This document shows, in pieces, positions 48,801-59,199 of a stretch of DNA of 64,000 nucleotides (position 1 is the first letter of the stretch; each line of letters opens with the position of its first letter). Origin of the DNA: Torymus aiolomorphi. Lineage: Eukaryota; Arthropoda; Insecta; Hymenoptera; Torymidae. The position numbers and the translations under genes are program-made. The notes under the pieces are model-generated. The model was not told where the DNA came from, ran no database searches, and saw only the letters and a program-made list of their open reading frames with translations. The DNA is taken from contig CM070873.1 of NCBI GenBank assembly GCA_036365515.1, forward strand, positions 75,542,529-75,606,528, in the 5' to 3' direction.

Positions 48801-49786
48801 TATTATATTGTGTACCTAGGACGTACTCTTTGTACTCTTCGCACTCTCGTATGTACTCTTGGTACTCTTTGTACTCTCGTATGTACTCTTTGTACTGCTC
48901 CCTCGATAGGCTGTTATGGAGAGAAAAGCATTTTTCCTCGTCATTTAATGAAAATCCATAATTTGTTCATAAAACCACCTAGAGAGTATAGCATTTGAAC
49001 TGCGAAATCTTTTTCTGTAAAGAAAATATCAAGTCACCAGAAAAATTAAAATTTAATTTCATAAAAACCGCAAATCGTGCTTTTTTACACGCATATATAT
49101 TGCATGTATTGTGGTTATTTTTATGTATCATAACATATAATAGGTTCATATATAGTACATGATATTGTACTACTATATATAAAAATTTACTAGTCATTTG
49201 ATAAAAAAATTTGGTAGGCTTAAGCTACTTTTAATTTGACCAGTAATTTCGCTTTGAATATAAGCACGCGTAAGAAGCTTGTTTTCGAGAGCCCGTTTCC
49301 TCGTGCACCCAATCTATTTCAACTTTTAAAGGTGGTTTATTTATGTTTGAGTAAAGCTTGTTTAATTAGTAACCCTTATTTTCTGTGAAAAATCGTGTTT
49401 TTTTGCGTTTATGCCTCCATCTCATGATTATGTATGGATATCAATATATGTAAAACATCAGATTAATTGATAAATAAGGTACTACTATTTCTCTCTCGTG
49501 TTATTAGAAGTGCTTGAGTACAGAATTGTTTGTCATAAGAAATAATGTCCAGGATTATTTGAATTAGATTTATATTATTTTGCCGCACGAGTTAGCATCA
49601 TATTGCACTGTGAGTTTGAATAGGAATTATATTGTATTGGTCCGAATTGGAATTTTAATGCACGGAGTTGCGGGTTAGAATTATATTGCACGAAATTTCG
49701 AGTTGGAATTATCTTGCATAGAATTTTGAGTTAGAATTATGTTGCACTCTTCCGTGAGTTAGAATTATATGAACAGGAGGCGTCGA

Positions 49787-49843
49787 TATATAGACTATAT
49801 CACTCCATTTCTATGTATAATAGTCTATACATAATTTATATAT
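49787..49843. mobile_element. Palindromic repeat family C, second part
   Basis: The C arm resumes after the foldback element with ACTATATCACTCCATTTCTA and TATACATAATTTATA, then ends where the GC-rich LTR-like block begins. The expected terminal CCCAAG... sequence is absent, so this end is truncated. Confidence 0.7.
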
Positions 49844-49848
49844 TGTAA

Positions 49849-50813
49849 TGTAGGGTTTTGATATCTCTATACTATAAGATTTTGTCTGTTATAGGATTCT
49901 TAATATTTAGAGTAGATCAATCGAACATTACTTAAAATAATATAAAAGAGTTTATTGACACTATTTCAATTACAAACATTAAATCAATTCAACATCGAGA
50001 TACAAATGTCTCGGTACCGGCTAGCTGTAAGAATGTGATTCGCGGAATTCGTGCATATTGAAAATATGCGATACAAGCTTTAGTATTACGCGCGCAGGCC
50101 AAATAACAATCTCCTACCTTTTGGAGTTTCGCTCGTGGACGTCGCTGACGGCAAGGCTCCACCGGGACCCTCGGCTCGTTCTCAGTTACACAAAACACCC
50201 ACTCGTTCAGAACTCTTCGCGAGAGTTTCAACGAACTTCGCGAAACCAAAGTATCAAAGAGTAAGAAGCTAATCGTAAATAATAGTTTGGCCAAAAGGCG
50301 TGGACGAAATAGTACCGTAACTTGGAAAGATTGAATAAGGTTCTTTTAAACGCGCGTGTAGTTGAACTCGCGGTTCGGCTGAGAGTGAGCGTCCTTCGCC
50401 CTGTCGCTCGCTCCGTCGGTCGTCGTAGCGCTGTTGTCAATTCGCAGCTCGGTATGTCCGGCCGGTACAATTGGCAACGTCTCGGCTGGCACTTTTCAAC
50501 AGCAGCAGCAGCAGCTAGCTTTTGGTATGGTTGAGCCATTTAACGTGCAGCATATAGCCTCGATGCGTGCTTCATGTCCGACTCGGGGGCGTCCAAGCTA
50601 CTCGGCTTCACGCCTCAGGAACTGAAGGCTCTCCTCCGCTGTTGAACTCGAAGGGCTCGGGCTACTCTCGTTCTTGTCGGAACATTCGTATTTCTCGCGT
50701 CTCGCACTGTTCGCATTGTCCCGGTACTCATATATGCTCGCATACTGACATTCAGACAGCCGTAAGGTAGTCCTAGCTTCGCCTTACCAGACTCTCGCCT
50801 ATTATATCCCACA
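49849..50813 (-). mobile_element. GC-rich LTR-like block
   Basis: It starts TGTAGGG and ends TCCCACA, short inverted ends of LTR style. On the minus strand an AATAAA lies near 49955, about 100 bases before the presumed 3' end. 50060-50770 is CpG-rich, unlike its surroundings. No target duplication is visible and the two flanks differ (family C versus satellite), so it may be truncated or recombined. A GC-rich single-copy exon is an alternative. Confidence 0.35.
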
Positions 50814-53215
50814 TAGCACGAAAGGTCCCGAGAAGCTTTCTGAAAGCTTACAAGAAAGATTCGCAATCTTACGGAAAGCTTACACGGAAAGATTCCTGCA
50901 AGGTCAAAATGTCTGGGACAAATCACTATCAGAAAGCTTCCAGAAAAGATACACGGAGAAAAATAACACAGGAAAAATTACCATATTTGATTGTAAGTCG
51001 AGGACAGACTGAAATCTTCCACAAAATTGCCATAATTTATGGTAAAAATTGCCATAAATTTATGGCAATTTTTCCTACATTGTAAAAATTACTATAAATT
51101 TATGGCAATTTTTACCATAAATTATGGCAATTTTGTGGAGGATTTCAGTCTGTCCTCGACTTACAATCAAATATGGCAATTTTTCCTATGTTATTTTTCT
51201 CCGTGTACTAATAATCTTACGGGAAACCTTCCAAGAACCTTTTTTTTAAGTTTTCCAAAAAGTTGCTGAAAGGTTTGTAAATGATGTGGGAATCTTGCAA
51301 GAAGCTTTCACAAAAGAATACAGTAATCTTGAAGAAAAAGTTTTAATAAGACTACAGTAAGGTTACTGAAAACATCTCTGTAAAGTTACAGAAAGATTCA
51401 TAAAAATCTTTTAGAAACCTTGCATAAAAAGATTAGTGCAAGGTCAAAATGTCTGGGACAAATTACTGTTAGAAAGCTTCCAGGAAAAATTCTAATAATC
51501 TTTCGGGAAATCTTCCAAGAATCTTTTTTTCAAGTTTTCTAAAAAGTTGCTGAAAGGATTGTAAATGATGTGGGAATCTTGCAAGAAGCTTTCACAAAAC
51601 AATACAGTAAGTTTTCAGAAAACGTTTCAAGAAAACTTTTATAAGGCATATGTTAGAATTTCTGTAAATTTACAGAAAGATTCATTGAAATATTTAGAAA
51701 AGCTTTCACAATATAAAACGGTAAGTTTAATAGAAAAATTACAACAAGACTTTTGCAAGATAGCTGTAAAGGTTTAAGTAAATTTTCAGAAAGATTCATT
51801 GATATCTTTCAGAAAGCATTCACGAAAAAATACGGTAAGTTTAATAGTAGCATTGCTATAAGACTTCTGTAAGGTAACTGTACGGGTTCGCGTAAATTTT
51901 CAGAAAGATTCATTGAATTCTTACAGACAGCTTTTACGAAAGAATACGGGAAGTTTAATAGTAGTATTATAATAAGACTTCTGTAAGGTAGCTGTAATGG
52001 TTCCTATACATTTCAGAAAGATTCATTGAAATCTTTTAGAAAGCGTTCACAAAATAATATACTAAGTTTAATAGTAGGATTGCAATAAGACTTCTGTAAG
52101 GTAGCTGTAAGGGTTCCGGTAAATTTCAGAAAGATTCATTGAAATCTTCCATAAAGCTTTCACGAAATAATACAGTAAGATTAATAGAACGATGAGAATA
52201 AGACTTCTGTAAGGTAGCTGTACGGGTTCGCGTACATTTTCAGAAAGATTCATTGAATTCTTACAGACAGCTTTTACGAAATAATACGGGAAGTTTAATA
52301 GTAAGATTATAATAAGACTTCTGTAAGGTAGCTGTAACGGTTCCTATAAATTTCAGAAAGATTCATTGAAATCTTTCAGAAAGCTTTCACGAAATAATAC
52401 AGTAAGTTTAATAGTAGGATTGCAATAAGACTTCTGTAAGGTAGCTGTAAGGGTTCCCGTAAATTTCAGAAAGATTCATTGAAATCTTTCAGAAAGCTTT
52501 TACGAAAGAATACGGGAAGTTTAATAGTAGGATTACAATAAGACTTCTGTAAGGTAACTGTAACGGTTCCTATACATTTCAGAAAGATTCGTTGAAATCT
52601 TTTAGAAAGCGTTCACAAAATAATATAGTAAGTTTAATAGTAGGATTGCAATAAGACTTCTGTAAGGTAGCTGTAAGGGTTCCGGTAAATTTCAGAAAGA
52701 TTCATTGTAATCTTCCATAAAGCTTTCACGAAAGAATACAGTAAGATTAATAGAACGATGAGAATAAGACTTCTGTAAGGTAGCTGTACGGGTTCGCGTA
52801 CATTTTCAGAAAGATTCATTGAATTCTTACAGACAGCTTTTACGAAATAATACGGGAAGTTTAATAGTAAGATTATAATAAGACTTCTGTAAGGTAGCTG
52901 TAACGGTTCCTATAAATTTCAGAAAGATTCATTGAAATCTTTCAGAAAGCTTTCACGAAATAATACAGTAAGTTTAATAGTAGGATTGCAATAAGACTTC
53001 TGTAAGGTAGCTGTAAGGGTTCGCATAAATTTCAGAAAGATTCATTGAAATCCTTCAGAAAGCTTTCATGAAAGAATACGGTAACCTTAAAATTAGAACT
53101 ACAATAAGATTTCTGTGAGGTAGCTGAAAGGGATTCTGTAAATTTCCAAAGGATTTTATTTCTTTTAGAAAATTTACAGAATCTTATTCAGCTACCTTAC
53201 AGAAGTCTTATTGTA
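50814..53215 (+). repeat. 113-bp satellite with five-unit higher-order repeat
   Basis: AGACTTCTGTAAGGTAGCTG recurs at about 51861, 51975, 52088, 52201, 52315, 52427, 52539, 52653, 52766, 52880 and 52993, a 112-114-bp step. Units carrying CTTCCATAAAGC and GAACGATGAGAAT recur exactly five units (566 bp) apart (52140 and 52706), showing a higher-order repeat. Units before 51650 are more diverged. The array ends near 53150-53215 in an inverted half-unit. Words such as CAGAAAGATTCATTG and AAAGCTTTC dominate. Not coding. Confidence 0.9.
50952..51205. mobile_element. 254-bp TA-flanked palindromic MITE, CACGGAGAAAAA ends
   Basis: CACGGAGAAAAATAACA is mirrored by TGTTATTTTTCTCCGTG, and the arms pair almost to the centre (near 51078). 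TA is duplicated at 50950-50951 and 51206-51207. It splits a satellite unit, and the unsplit version is at about 51480-51505. It shares its CACGGA(A/G)AAAA terminus with the MITE at 48442-48659. Confidence 0.9.
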
Positions 53216-53380
53216 GGTCTAAATTTTAAAGTTAGCTCATTGCTTGGTGAAAGCTTTTTTACTTCCTTGCTCGTATGTATACAGACATAATCTTAAAACA
53301 GTTTAAACAAAATAAAATAAATTTTTTCTATAATCTATTTCTAATTTTTATAAAATACTCCGTGTAATTCATAGTTTCTT

Positions 53381-53444
53381 CTACTCCGAATCTTCAGATT
53401 CTAATGGGATAGGCTGGAAACTCTTGGCTCTTTTCGTCTGTCCA
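53381..53444 (-). CDS. Exon 7 (last) of the DUF4806-type gene
   Basis: The acceptor is TTTTTTTCAG. In the phase set by a donor at 53493 the exon reads GQTKRAKSFQPIPLESEDSE and stops at 53381. The intron to exon 6 would be only 49 nt. An alternative donor at 53500 (AAAA|GTACT) gives a 56-nt intron and a different, shorter C-terminus. I cannot decide between them. Confidence 0.55.
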
Positions 53445-53493
53445 CTGAAAAAAACAGTTTATGTGAATAAAGAACGATAAAAGTTTATGGCAC

Positions 53494-53593
53494 ATAGTAC
53501 TTTTAAGACGCGTATTTGACGCGTCCAACCATGCCGTTATGGCACTTTTCATCTCTTCGTCATCAACGTTTGCATAAACCAGCTTACACGCTT
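53494..53593 (-). CDS. Exon 6, end of the DUF4806-like domain
   Basis: After acceptor TTTTTTCTAG the exon reads ACKLVYANVDDEEMKSAI followed by TAWLDASNTRLK. This is the closing helix of DUF4806 domains (hydrophobic run, acidic turn, then E/SAIxxWLxxAxxR). Its phase fits the donor of exon 5 (C|GTAAGT completed by AA). Confidence 0.75.
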
Positions 53594-53795
53594 CTAGAAA
53601 AAAGTTAAGAGTCGTTTAGAACCTCGGTAAGTGAATGGGATTTTTATAAGATAGAGTGGAGTAATGGCGGTTATCAAAAAATATTAACCGATTATTTTTA
53701 CTGTATGAATTACACAAAATATTTATATATTTTACTTTATTCAAGTATTTGATTTACATCACCACTTCACTGTAATAAAAAATGATCGAACTTAC

Positions 53796-53907
53796 GATAA
53801 ATGCAGCTGCAAAGCTTTAATTTCTGAAAAGCTTTTTTTCTGATTTACGGCCAGTAAAACTATATTGATTGGCCACCTCATTAGTCATAATAGTGAACGT
53901 TATGTTA
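53796..53907 (-). pseudogene. Exon 5, downstream half (DUF4806 core), frameshifted
   Basis: The reading IMTNEVANQYSFTGRKSEKK matches the DUF4806 core (LMTNxLAxxYSWxGxKxKxxF). A stop then appears because the A-run on the minus strand at 53832-53838 is one base short for the downstream frame. That frame continues KLKLCSCIY and splices cleanly at 53795 (GTAAGT). A second one-base offset lies between the transposon junction and TIMTNEV. The upstream half of the exon is at 56825-56872, on the other side of the transposon. Confidence 0.78.
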
Positions 53908-54658
53908 TACAGCGTGTCCAAAAAGTCTGGAAACACCCAAATAATTTCTCAGCTGAATTACTATTGAAAAATGTTAAGGTCGCCTTTGTATAATTTTTTA
54001 CGAGGAATCCAATGGTGACCTTGGATTCGACCTTGGACCTCATTTTTGAGGTTATTTCAAGGTCAACCTCATTTTTTTAAATGGTAACCCCTATTTTTTA
54101 TAGCGGAATCTGAAAGAGCGGAAAATTTTACGTCCGGATATGTATTAAGGTATGAGGTTGAGGTTACCCCCAGAGGTCAAATTGAGGTCAAAGTATGATT
54201 TCTTAAAAATTTCGCGAGTTCAGTGGTAAAACAAAACAAACAAAGGTAAGGTTTGGTAAGTTCGAACGAAGACTTGAAGGTGACCTCTGATTCGACCTTG
54301 AACCTCATTTTGAGCCTCATTTTTGAGGTTATTTCGAGGTCAACCTCATTTTTTTAAATGGTAACCCCTATTTTTTAGCGGAATCGGAAAGAGTGTGAAA
54401 CTTTACGTCCAAACATGTACTCAGAACATAGTTCAAGAAGGACCTTGACGTTCATTTGAAGGTCATTTAAACTTAATGACGGTCTGATCTTGTGTAAACT
54501 TTTTATCACACTGAGCGAGGTTAATTCTTTAGTAGTTTTCAACGAGAAATCTAATGGTGACCTTGACATTGTCCTTAAAAGTCATGTCAAGTTCAATTTT
54601 TTTACATTTAGCGTTAGCCAGGAACAACGACGTGGACGTAGTAAAATCTGTTCCCTTT

Positions 54659-54777
54659 GGGGTGCTTGATTTACGTGAGTCCCCTTGCCTCTCACGATGG
54701 GGTGCTTGATTTACGTGAGTCCCCTTGCCTCTCACGATGGGGCGCTTGATTTACGTGAGTCCCCTTGCCTCTCACAT
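54659..54777. repeat. 40-bp tandem repeat, three copies
   Basis: GGGGTGCTTGATTTACGTGA followed by GTCCCCTTGCCTCTCACGAT is repeated three times with one base change. It lies between the left TIR and the transposase stop and has no counterpart at the right side. Confidence 0.95.
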
Positions 54778-54802
54778 TTGATTCTTTAAACAGTATAACA
54801 TC

Positions 54803-55879
54803 TTATTTCAAGTGCTCGAACTGTTCTCCATTCATTTCTTGACAGTAACCTAATCGATGATAGAAAGCACCAACAGCATTTTCAATCATTTCAGTAGGAA
54901 TGAGAGCTGATTCATCAATGATCCTTTCACGTAATTCATCTAAGTTTAAGGGTTTTGTTTTGAATACACGATCCTTCAGATAACCCCAATAGAAATAATC
55001 TAGGGGCGTTAAATCGGGGGACCTAGCTGGCCATTCAATTGCACCTCTTCGTCCTATCCATCGATTAATGAATACTGTATCTAAGTATGTGCGAACGTTT
55101 CGTGCATAATGAGCTGCTGCACCGTCCTGTTGATACCATGTGTTATTAAAGTCCTCTCCAGCTATTTCTCTTATAGCAGGAACAATTTGATTCCGCAACA
55201 TAGTTTCATACTTCTCTGCATTTAAATTGCCATCAATAAAAAATGGTCCTATAATCCTATTATTTAATATTCCAGCCCAAACATTTAATTTTTGTGGATA
55301 TTGTGACTTGGCTTCTCTTGCCCAATGAGGGTTTTCAACTGCCCAATATCTACAGTTATGCCTATTTACGCTTGAGTCAAGTTGAAATGTAGCTTCATCT
55401 GAGAAGACTATATTTGATGGAAAATTTGGATTTTGTACGATGCGTGCCATCATATCATCACAGAATTCAACGCGACGATCGAAATCATCTTCATTTAACT
55501 TGTGTATTAGCGTTACTTTAAATGGATGGAACTTCTCTCTCTTTAGTATGTTATGAATAGATGATTTACTTATTTCGTGCACTTGAGCAGCTCTACGAAC
55601 GGAAGTATGCGGATCTTCGGTGAATGTTAACACAACATCTAAAGATTTCTCTTCGTTACCTGCTGACATTGGTCTGCCTGATCGAGGTAAATCGCTGATA
55701 GTGCCGGTATTTTCAAACCTTCTAACAGTTTTTTGAACTGTTGAAAATGATAGTGGAGTTCCACCAACCCTAAATGAAGCATTAAAAATATCTCTTACGG
55801 CCCTATAAGATCGCTGCATGTGTCCCCAACCTCTCATCATGAGAATCGTTATTCTTTCTCTATCAGTGAGTTTGTTCAT
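54803..55879 (-). CDS. DD41D transposase, intact
   Basis: 358 residues, a normal length for the superfamily. It cuts the element out and inserts it at TA. Residues 1-60 form the first helix-turn-helix, SGRP (67-70) the linker, and 92-113 (VRRAAQVHEISKSSIHNILK) the second helix-turn-helix. Catalytic residues are D161 (VFSDEATF), D252 (WYQQDGAAAH) and D294 (SPDLTPLDYF), with 41 residues between the last two. RHNCRYW (173-179) and NVWAGI are further landmarks. DD41D is the spacing reported for the rosa group and related lineages. Which lineage applies needs a tree. All catalytic residues are present and there is no internal stop, so it may still be active. Confidence 0.92.
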   Translation of the reverse strand: MNKLTDRERITILMMRGWGHMQRSYRAVRDIFNASFRVGGTPLSFSTVQKTVRRFENTGTISDLPRSGRPMSAGNEEKSLDVVLTFTEDPHTSVRRAAQVHEISKSSIHNILKREKFHPFKVTLIHKLNEDDFDRRVEFCDDMMARIVQNPNFPSNIVFSDEATFQLDSSVNRHNCRYWAVENPHWAREAKSQYPQKLNVWAGILNNRIIGPFFIDGNLNAEKYETMLRNQIVPAIREIAGEDFNNTWYQQDGAAAHYARNVRTYLDTVFINRWIGRRGAIEWPARSPDLTPLDYFYWGYLKDRVFKTKPLNLDELRERIIDESALIPTEMIENAVGAFYHRLGYCQEMNGEQFEHLK

Positions 55880-56087
55880 TTTTATTACTCTTCGTAGTAG
55901 ACCTTATCCAAAAATACTTTTTGAGTTGAAAATAAAAAGAACTTTTAATTTTCAAAAAATATGTTTGAAAAATGACCAACCCTTTTCTGTGGTGGTTATG
56001 GAATGAATAATAGTTTATTGTCACTCTAACCATACGAAAAATAACAAGTAACAATGTTCAATATTTAAACGCTTCAAAAAATTTTAC

Positions 56088-56221
56088 AATGAATCAGCTC
56101 TCATTCCTACTGAAATGATCAAAAATACTGTTGGTGTTTTCGATCATCGATTAGGTTACTATCAAAAAGTGGATGGAAAATAATTCGAGCACTTGAAATA
56201 AGATGTTAGACTGTTTAAAAA
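56088..56221 (+). pseudogene. Inverted partial copy of the transposase 3' end
   Basis: The plus-strand reading ESALIPTEMIKNTVG followed by HRLGYYQK resembles residues 323-350 of the intact transposase, then FEHLK reappears after a stop. It is continuous with the right TIR, as the intact copy is with the left TIR. Confidence 0.85.
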
Positions 56222-56824
56222 AATTAAAAAGTTTACACAAGATCAGACCGTCATTAAGTTTAAATGACCTTCAAATGAACGTCAAGCTCCTTCTTGAACT
56301 ATGTTCTGAGTACATGTTTGGACGTAAAGTTTCACACTCTTTCCGATTCCGCTAAAAAAATAGGGGTTACCATTTAAAAAAATTAGGTTGACCTCGAAAT
56401 AACCTCAAAAATGAGGCTCAAAATGAGGTTCAAGGTCGAATCAGAGGTCACCTTCAAGTCTTCGTTCGAACTTACCAAACCTTACCTTTGTTTGTTTTGT
56501 TTTACCACTGAACTCGCGAAATTTTTAAGAAATTATACTTTGACCTCAATTTGACCTCTGGGGGCAACCTCAACCTCATACCTTAATACATATCCGGACG
56601 TAAAATTTTCCGCTCTTTCAGATTCCGCTATAAAAAATAGGGGTTACCATTTAAAAAAATGAGGTTGACCTTGAAATAACCTCAAAAATGAGGTCCAAGG
56701 TCGAATCCAAGGTCACCATTGGATTCCTCGTAAAAAATTACTACAAAGGCGACCTTAACATTTTCCAATAGTAATTCAGCTGAGAAATTATTTGGGTGTT
56801 TCCAGACTTTTTGGACACGCTGTA

Positions 56825-56872
56825 TATTAGTTTTCTATAATCGTTTCCTCCTTTACTTTTAAGAAAGTAGAC
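56825..56872 (-). pseudogene. Exon 5, upstream half
   Basis: After acceptor AATGTTTTAG the exon begins VYFLKSKGGNDYRKLI, in phase 0 with exon 4. This is the GG-D-Y start of the DUF4806 core. It is cut at a TA by the transposon at 56824. Confidence 0.78.
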
Positions 56873-59190
56873 CTAAAACATTATTATAACATTATAAAAG
56901 TTTTACGGCAATAATAAAAAAATTAAATACATAATTTTATGGTAATTCTGGCATTATTTTCATGTTAATAATGTGTGCGCATACATGTAAAATATGTTAC
57001 TGAAATAACTATTTTTTAAATATTTTTTATTTGTAGTCGTTTCACTGAACGACTACAAATAAATATAGATGCATATAGAAGTATACTCCCCATATGCTAC
57101 GCAGCCAATTCGCAAACTGGGAGAACTATGTAGTGCCGTATAGTTTGTACCAATGTAATTTTTAAGGAAAACTATAATTTTATACAGACAATTTTTTAAT
57201 AGCAGGTATTGGCTGCCCACGGGAAACTGTCTATATGCGCTTATAAATATTTGTGATACTATCTTAGCAAAAGACAGGCGCTTAAAGGATTCTGGTTTAA
57301 TATATCTATTAGTCAAAAAATAGATATTAAGTTGCAATTTATGCAGGTAATAGTAATAATACAGAATAAAATTTGTACATATGTTGAAAACATTTTTTTT
57401 TCGATAAAAATATGATTGAAGTGCGCGTTATATACTGACAAAAAAATTTATCAAATATTATAATATTTTTCTAAAAATTACCATGCTATTTTGTAAATAC
57501 ACTTTAAATCATTAAAATACCAAAAAATTGCCATACTTTTTAAGAACATTACCTTAATTACAGGAAAAATGACTATACTGTATAGTAACATTTCCTATAA
57601 AAAATATGATAAGTTTTTGGGGGTTTTACAATGGATGTACAAAACTATTGTAGGATCTACTTAATTTGTGTCAGTATAGCAATGTTAATTTTATTATTGT
57701 TTAAGGGGATCATGGAGCCCATGTAGAATTATGCAGTTATCAACATTTCATATTTTACATAATTATGTTTCAATTATTTTGTTTTACTGATTTTTTAAGT
57801 TATCCACTGCGTTTCTTAAACCATTGCAAACAGAAGAAACTGTAATAATTCTACAAAACTTGAAAATAAATTTTAATAATGTAAAATTCGGTGTAGCAAT
57901 CTGTAATTGGCCCCTGCACCTCCGTAAGGAAAAACCTTTATCGCAAGCACCAAACCAGGTTTTGAATTTAAAATATCATAAGCTTTTACTAGTTTACATT
58001 TCTATGCGATATAAAAACGTAATACCATTTTGATACAATATTATTATCCAAAATTCTATAAAAGCAAACGTTTCAGTAAATTTTTATTATTTTTATTAAA
58101 TAAATTTACAAATAGATATAGAAAATCAGTTTTTGATAATAATTCTATTTATGATTAAAAATAATAAACGTTTAAAATAAAATAGCCTAGATTTAAGTTT
58201 TATAGATACGAGAAGTAAACAATAGAGACTTACATTTTAGTTGCAAATGAATTTATAACAAGAATATGCAATTTAATATACTCTACTGCACAGTATCAAT
58301 TAGTACTTATCAACTTCAAAACTATTAATTCATATCTTTTACTTCTCGTAATAGCCATGCATGTAATTTTAAAATTCAGGAAATATATTATAATGAATAC
58401 CAGTAAAATAATGTGTCATTATAATGAATACCAGTAAAATAATAAAGATAAGAAAACATGCAATCCCTAACGAAAAAAATACTTTAATATTGAGTGTTTA
58501 AATCCAGGTTATCTACTAATATTTCTACATATTGTCTGAAATTACACTCACTAGGGAGTGATTTTGGACACATTGAGTATTTTTTTCGCATGGGATTTAA
58601 AAAAGCATATAACGAGAGTAATAAAAATCATTAAGCATCAGTAAAATAATATGGGATGAAATTCTAAGATGTTCCATTAGCTATGATAAAAGCTATAAAT
58701 TACTGCTAGGAATGATGCAAAGGAAAGAAAGTAATTTAAGCGAATACATAACAGCAACACTCATCGACTTGCACCTTTCACTTCTTGCAAAAACCATTCA
58801 TAAATCTAAAGAAATGAAATAAAATGAATACCAATAAAATAATGTGTAATTTTACGTGTAATTAGCTCCTCCAATAGTCTTCAATTGTGATATTCCCGTT
58901 TGACTCGTAACGACATTCATTTTGTTACCTATAAAAGTAGTAATTTTTTATTAACCTTTTCTTCTTTCATGATGAAGACAATCCCGGAAGTACCCAAACC
59001 CTTGAACGACTTGTCAGAATCAAGTATTCATATAAAGTAATCAATAAAAAAAATAGTGTATGTGAAGGTCAGGTTCTTCAACCAAGTGTAATTTTTGTCA
59101 ATTTTTGGCTGCGTTCGGTATTTCTTCTAATTTACCTTTGGTAACACAAGCACGGTTTTCACGTTTTTTTGGGCCTATTAAACGAGTCTA
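56873..59190. other. Intron 4 sequence, mostly AT-rich
   Basis: No missing exon is seen. A short direct duplication of ATAATGAATACCAGTAAAAT lies at about 58395-58440. The open frame 57053-57337 has no recognisable motif. Confidence 0.45.
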
Positions 59191-59199
59191 AAGCGACCG

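Larger units (their letters stand above)
46351..49786. mobile_element. 3.4-kb foldback-type element
   Basis: TCGACGCCTCCTGTTCATAT at the left is mirrored by ATATGAACAGGAGGCGTCGA at the right. Unique arm sections (46351-47240 and 48893-49786) are nearly identical. For example 46938-47156 and 48979-49197 differ by two residues in conceptual translation over 72 codons. Next inside come GTACAAAGAGTAC-type short repeats. Inverted tandem arrays of a roughly 92-bp unit then meet near 48005. Long inverted arms with internal direct repeats and almost no loop are the hallmark of foldback elements. No transposase is present. The target is TA-rich, so the duplication could be TA or longer. Confidence 0.88.
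53908..56824 (-). mobile_element. DD41D Tc1-mariner-type transposon with about 600-bp TIRs
   Basis: Both ends read TACAGCGTGTCCAAAAAGTC inward and are flanked by TA (53906-53907 and 56825-56826). The inverted arms are nearly identical over about 600 bp (53908-54505 and 56227-56824) and hold many GAGGTCAAC / TTGACCT words. One transposase gene lies between them. The right arm extends further as an inverted, more diverged copy of the transposase 3' end (56088-56221 versus 54786-54922). A 40-bp tandem repeat (54659-54777) is present on the left side only. It is inserted in exon 5 of the DUF4806-type gene. Confidence 0.92.

Noticed and set aside
49849..50813. Confident solo LTR call
   Set aside because: The ends look LTR-like but no target duplication is present and the flanks are different repeats. 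Left at low confidence.
52068..52819. Two nearly identical 61-codon minus-strand frames 566 bp apart
   Set aside because: They reflect the five-unit higher-order repeat of the satellite.
50814..53215. CRISPR-like regular repeat array
   Set aside because: Units of 113 bp are tandem with no unique spacers, and the context is eukaryotic. It is a satellite.
57053..57337. Missing exon of the DUF4806-type gene in intron 4
   Set aside because: The reading has no similarity to the domain, and exon 4 joins exon 5 in phase without it.
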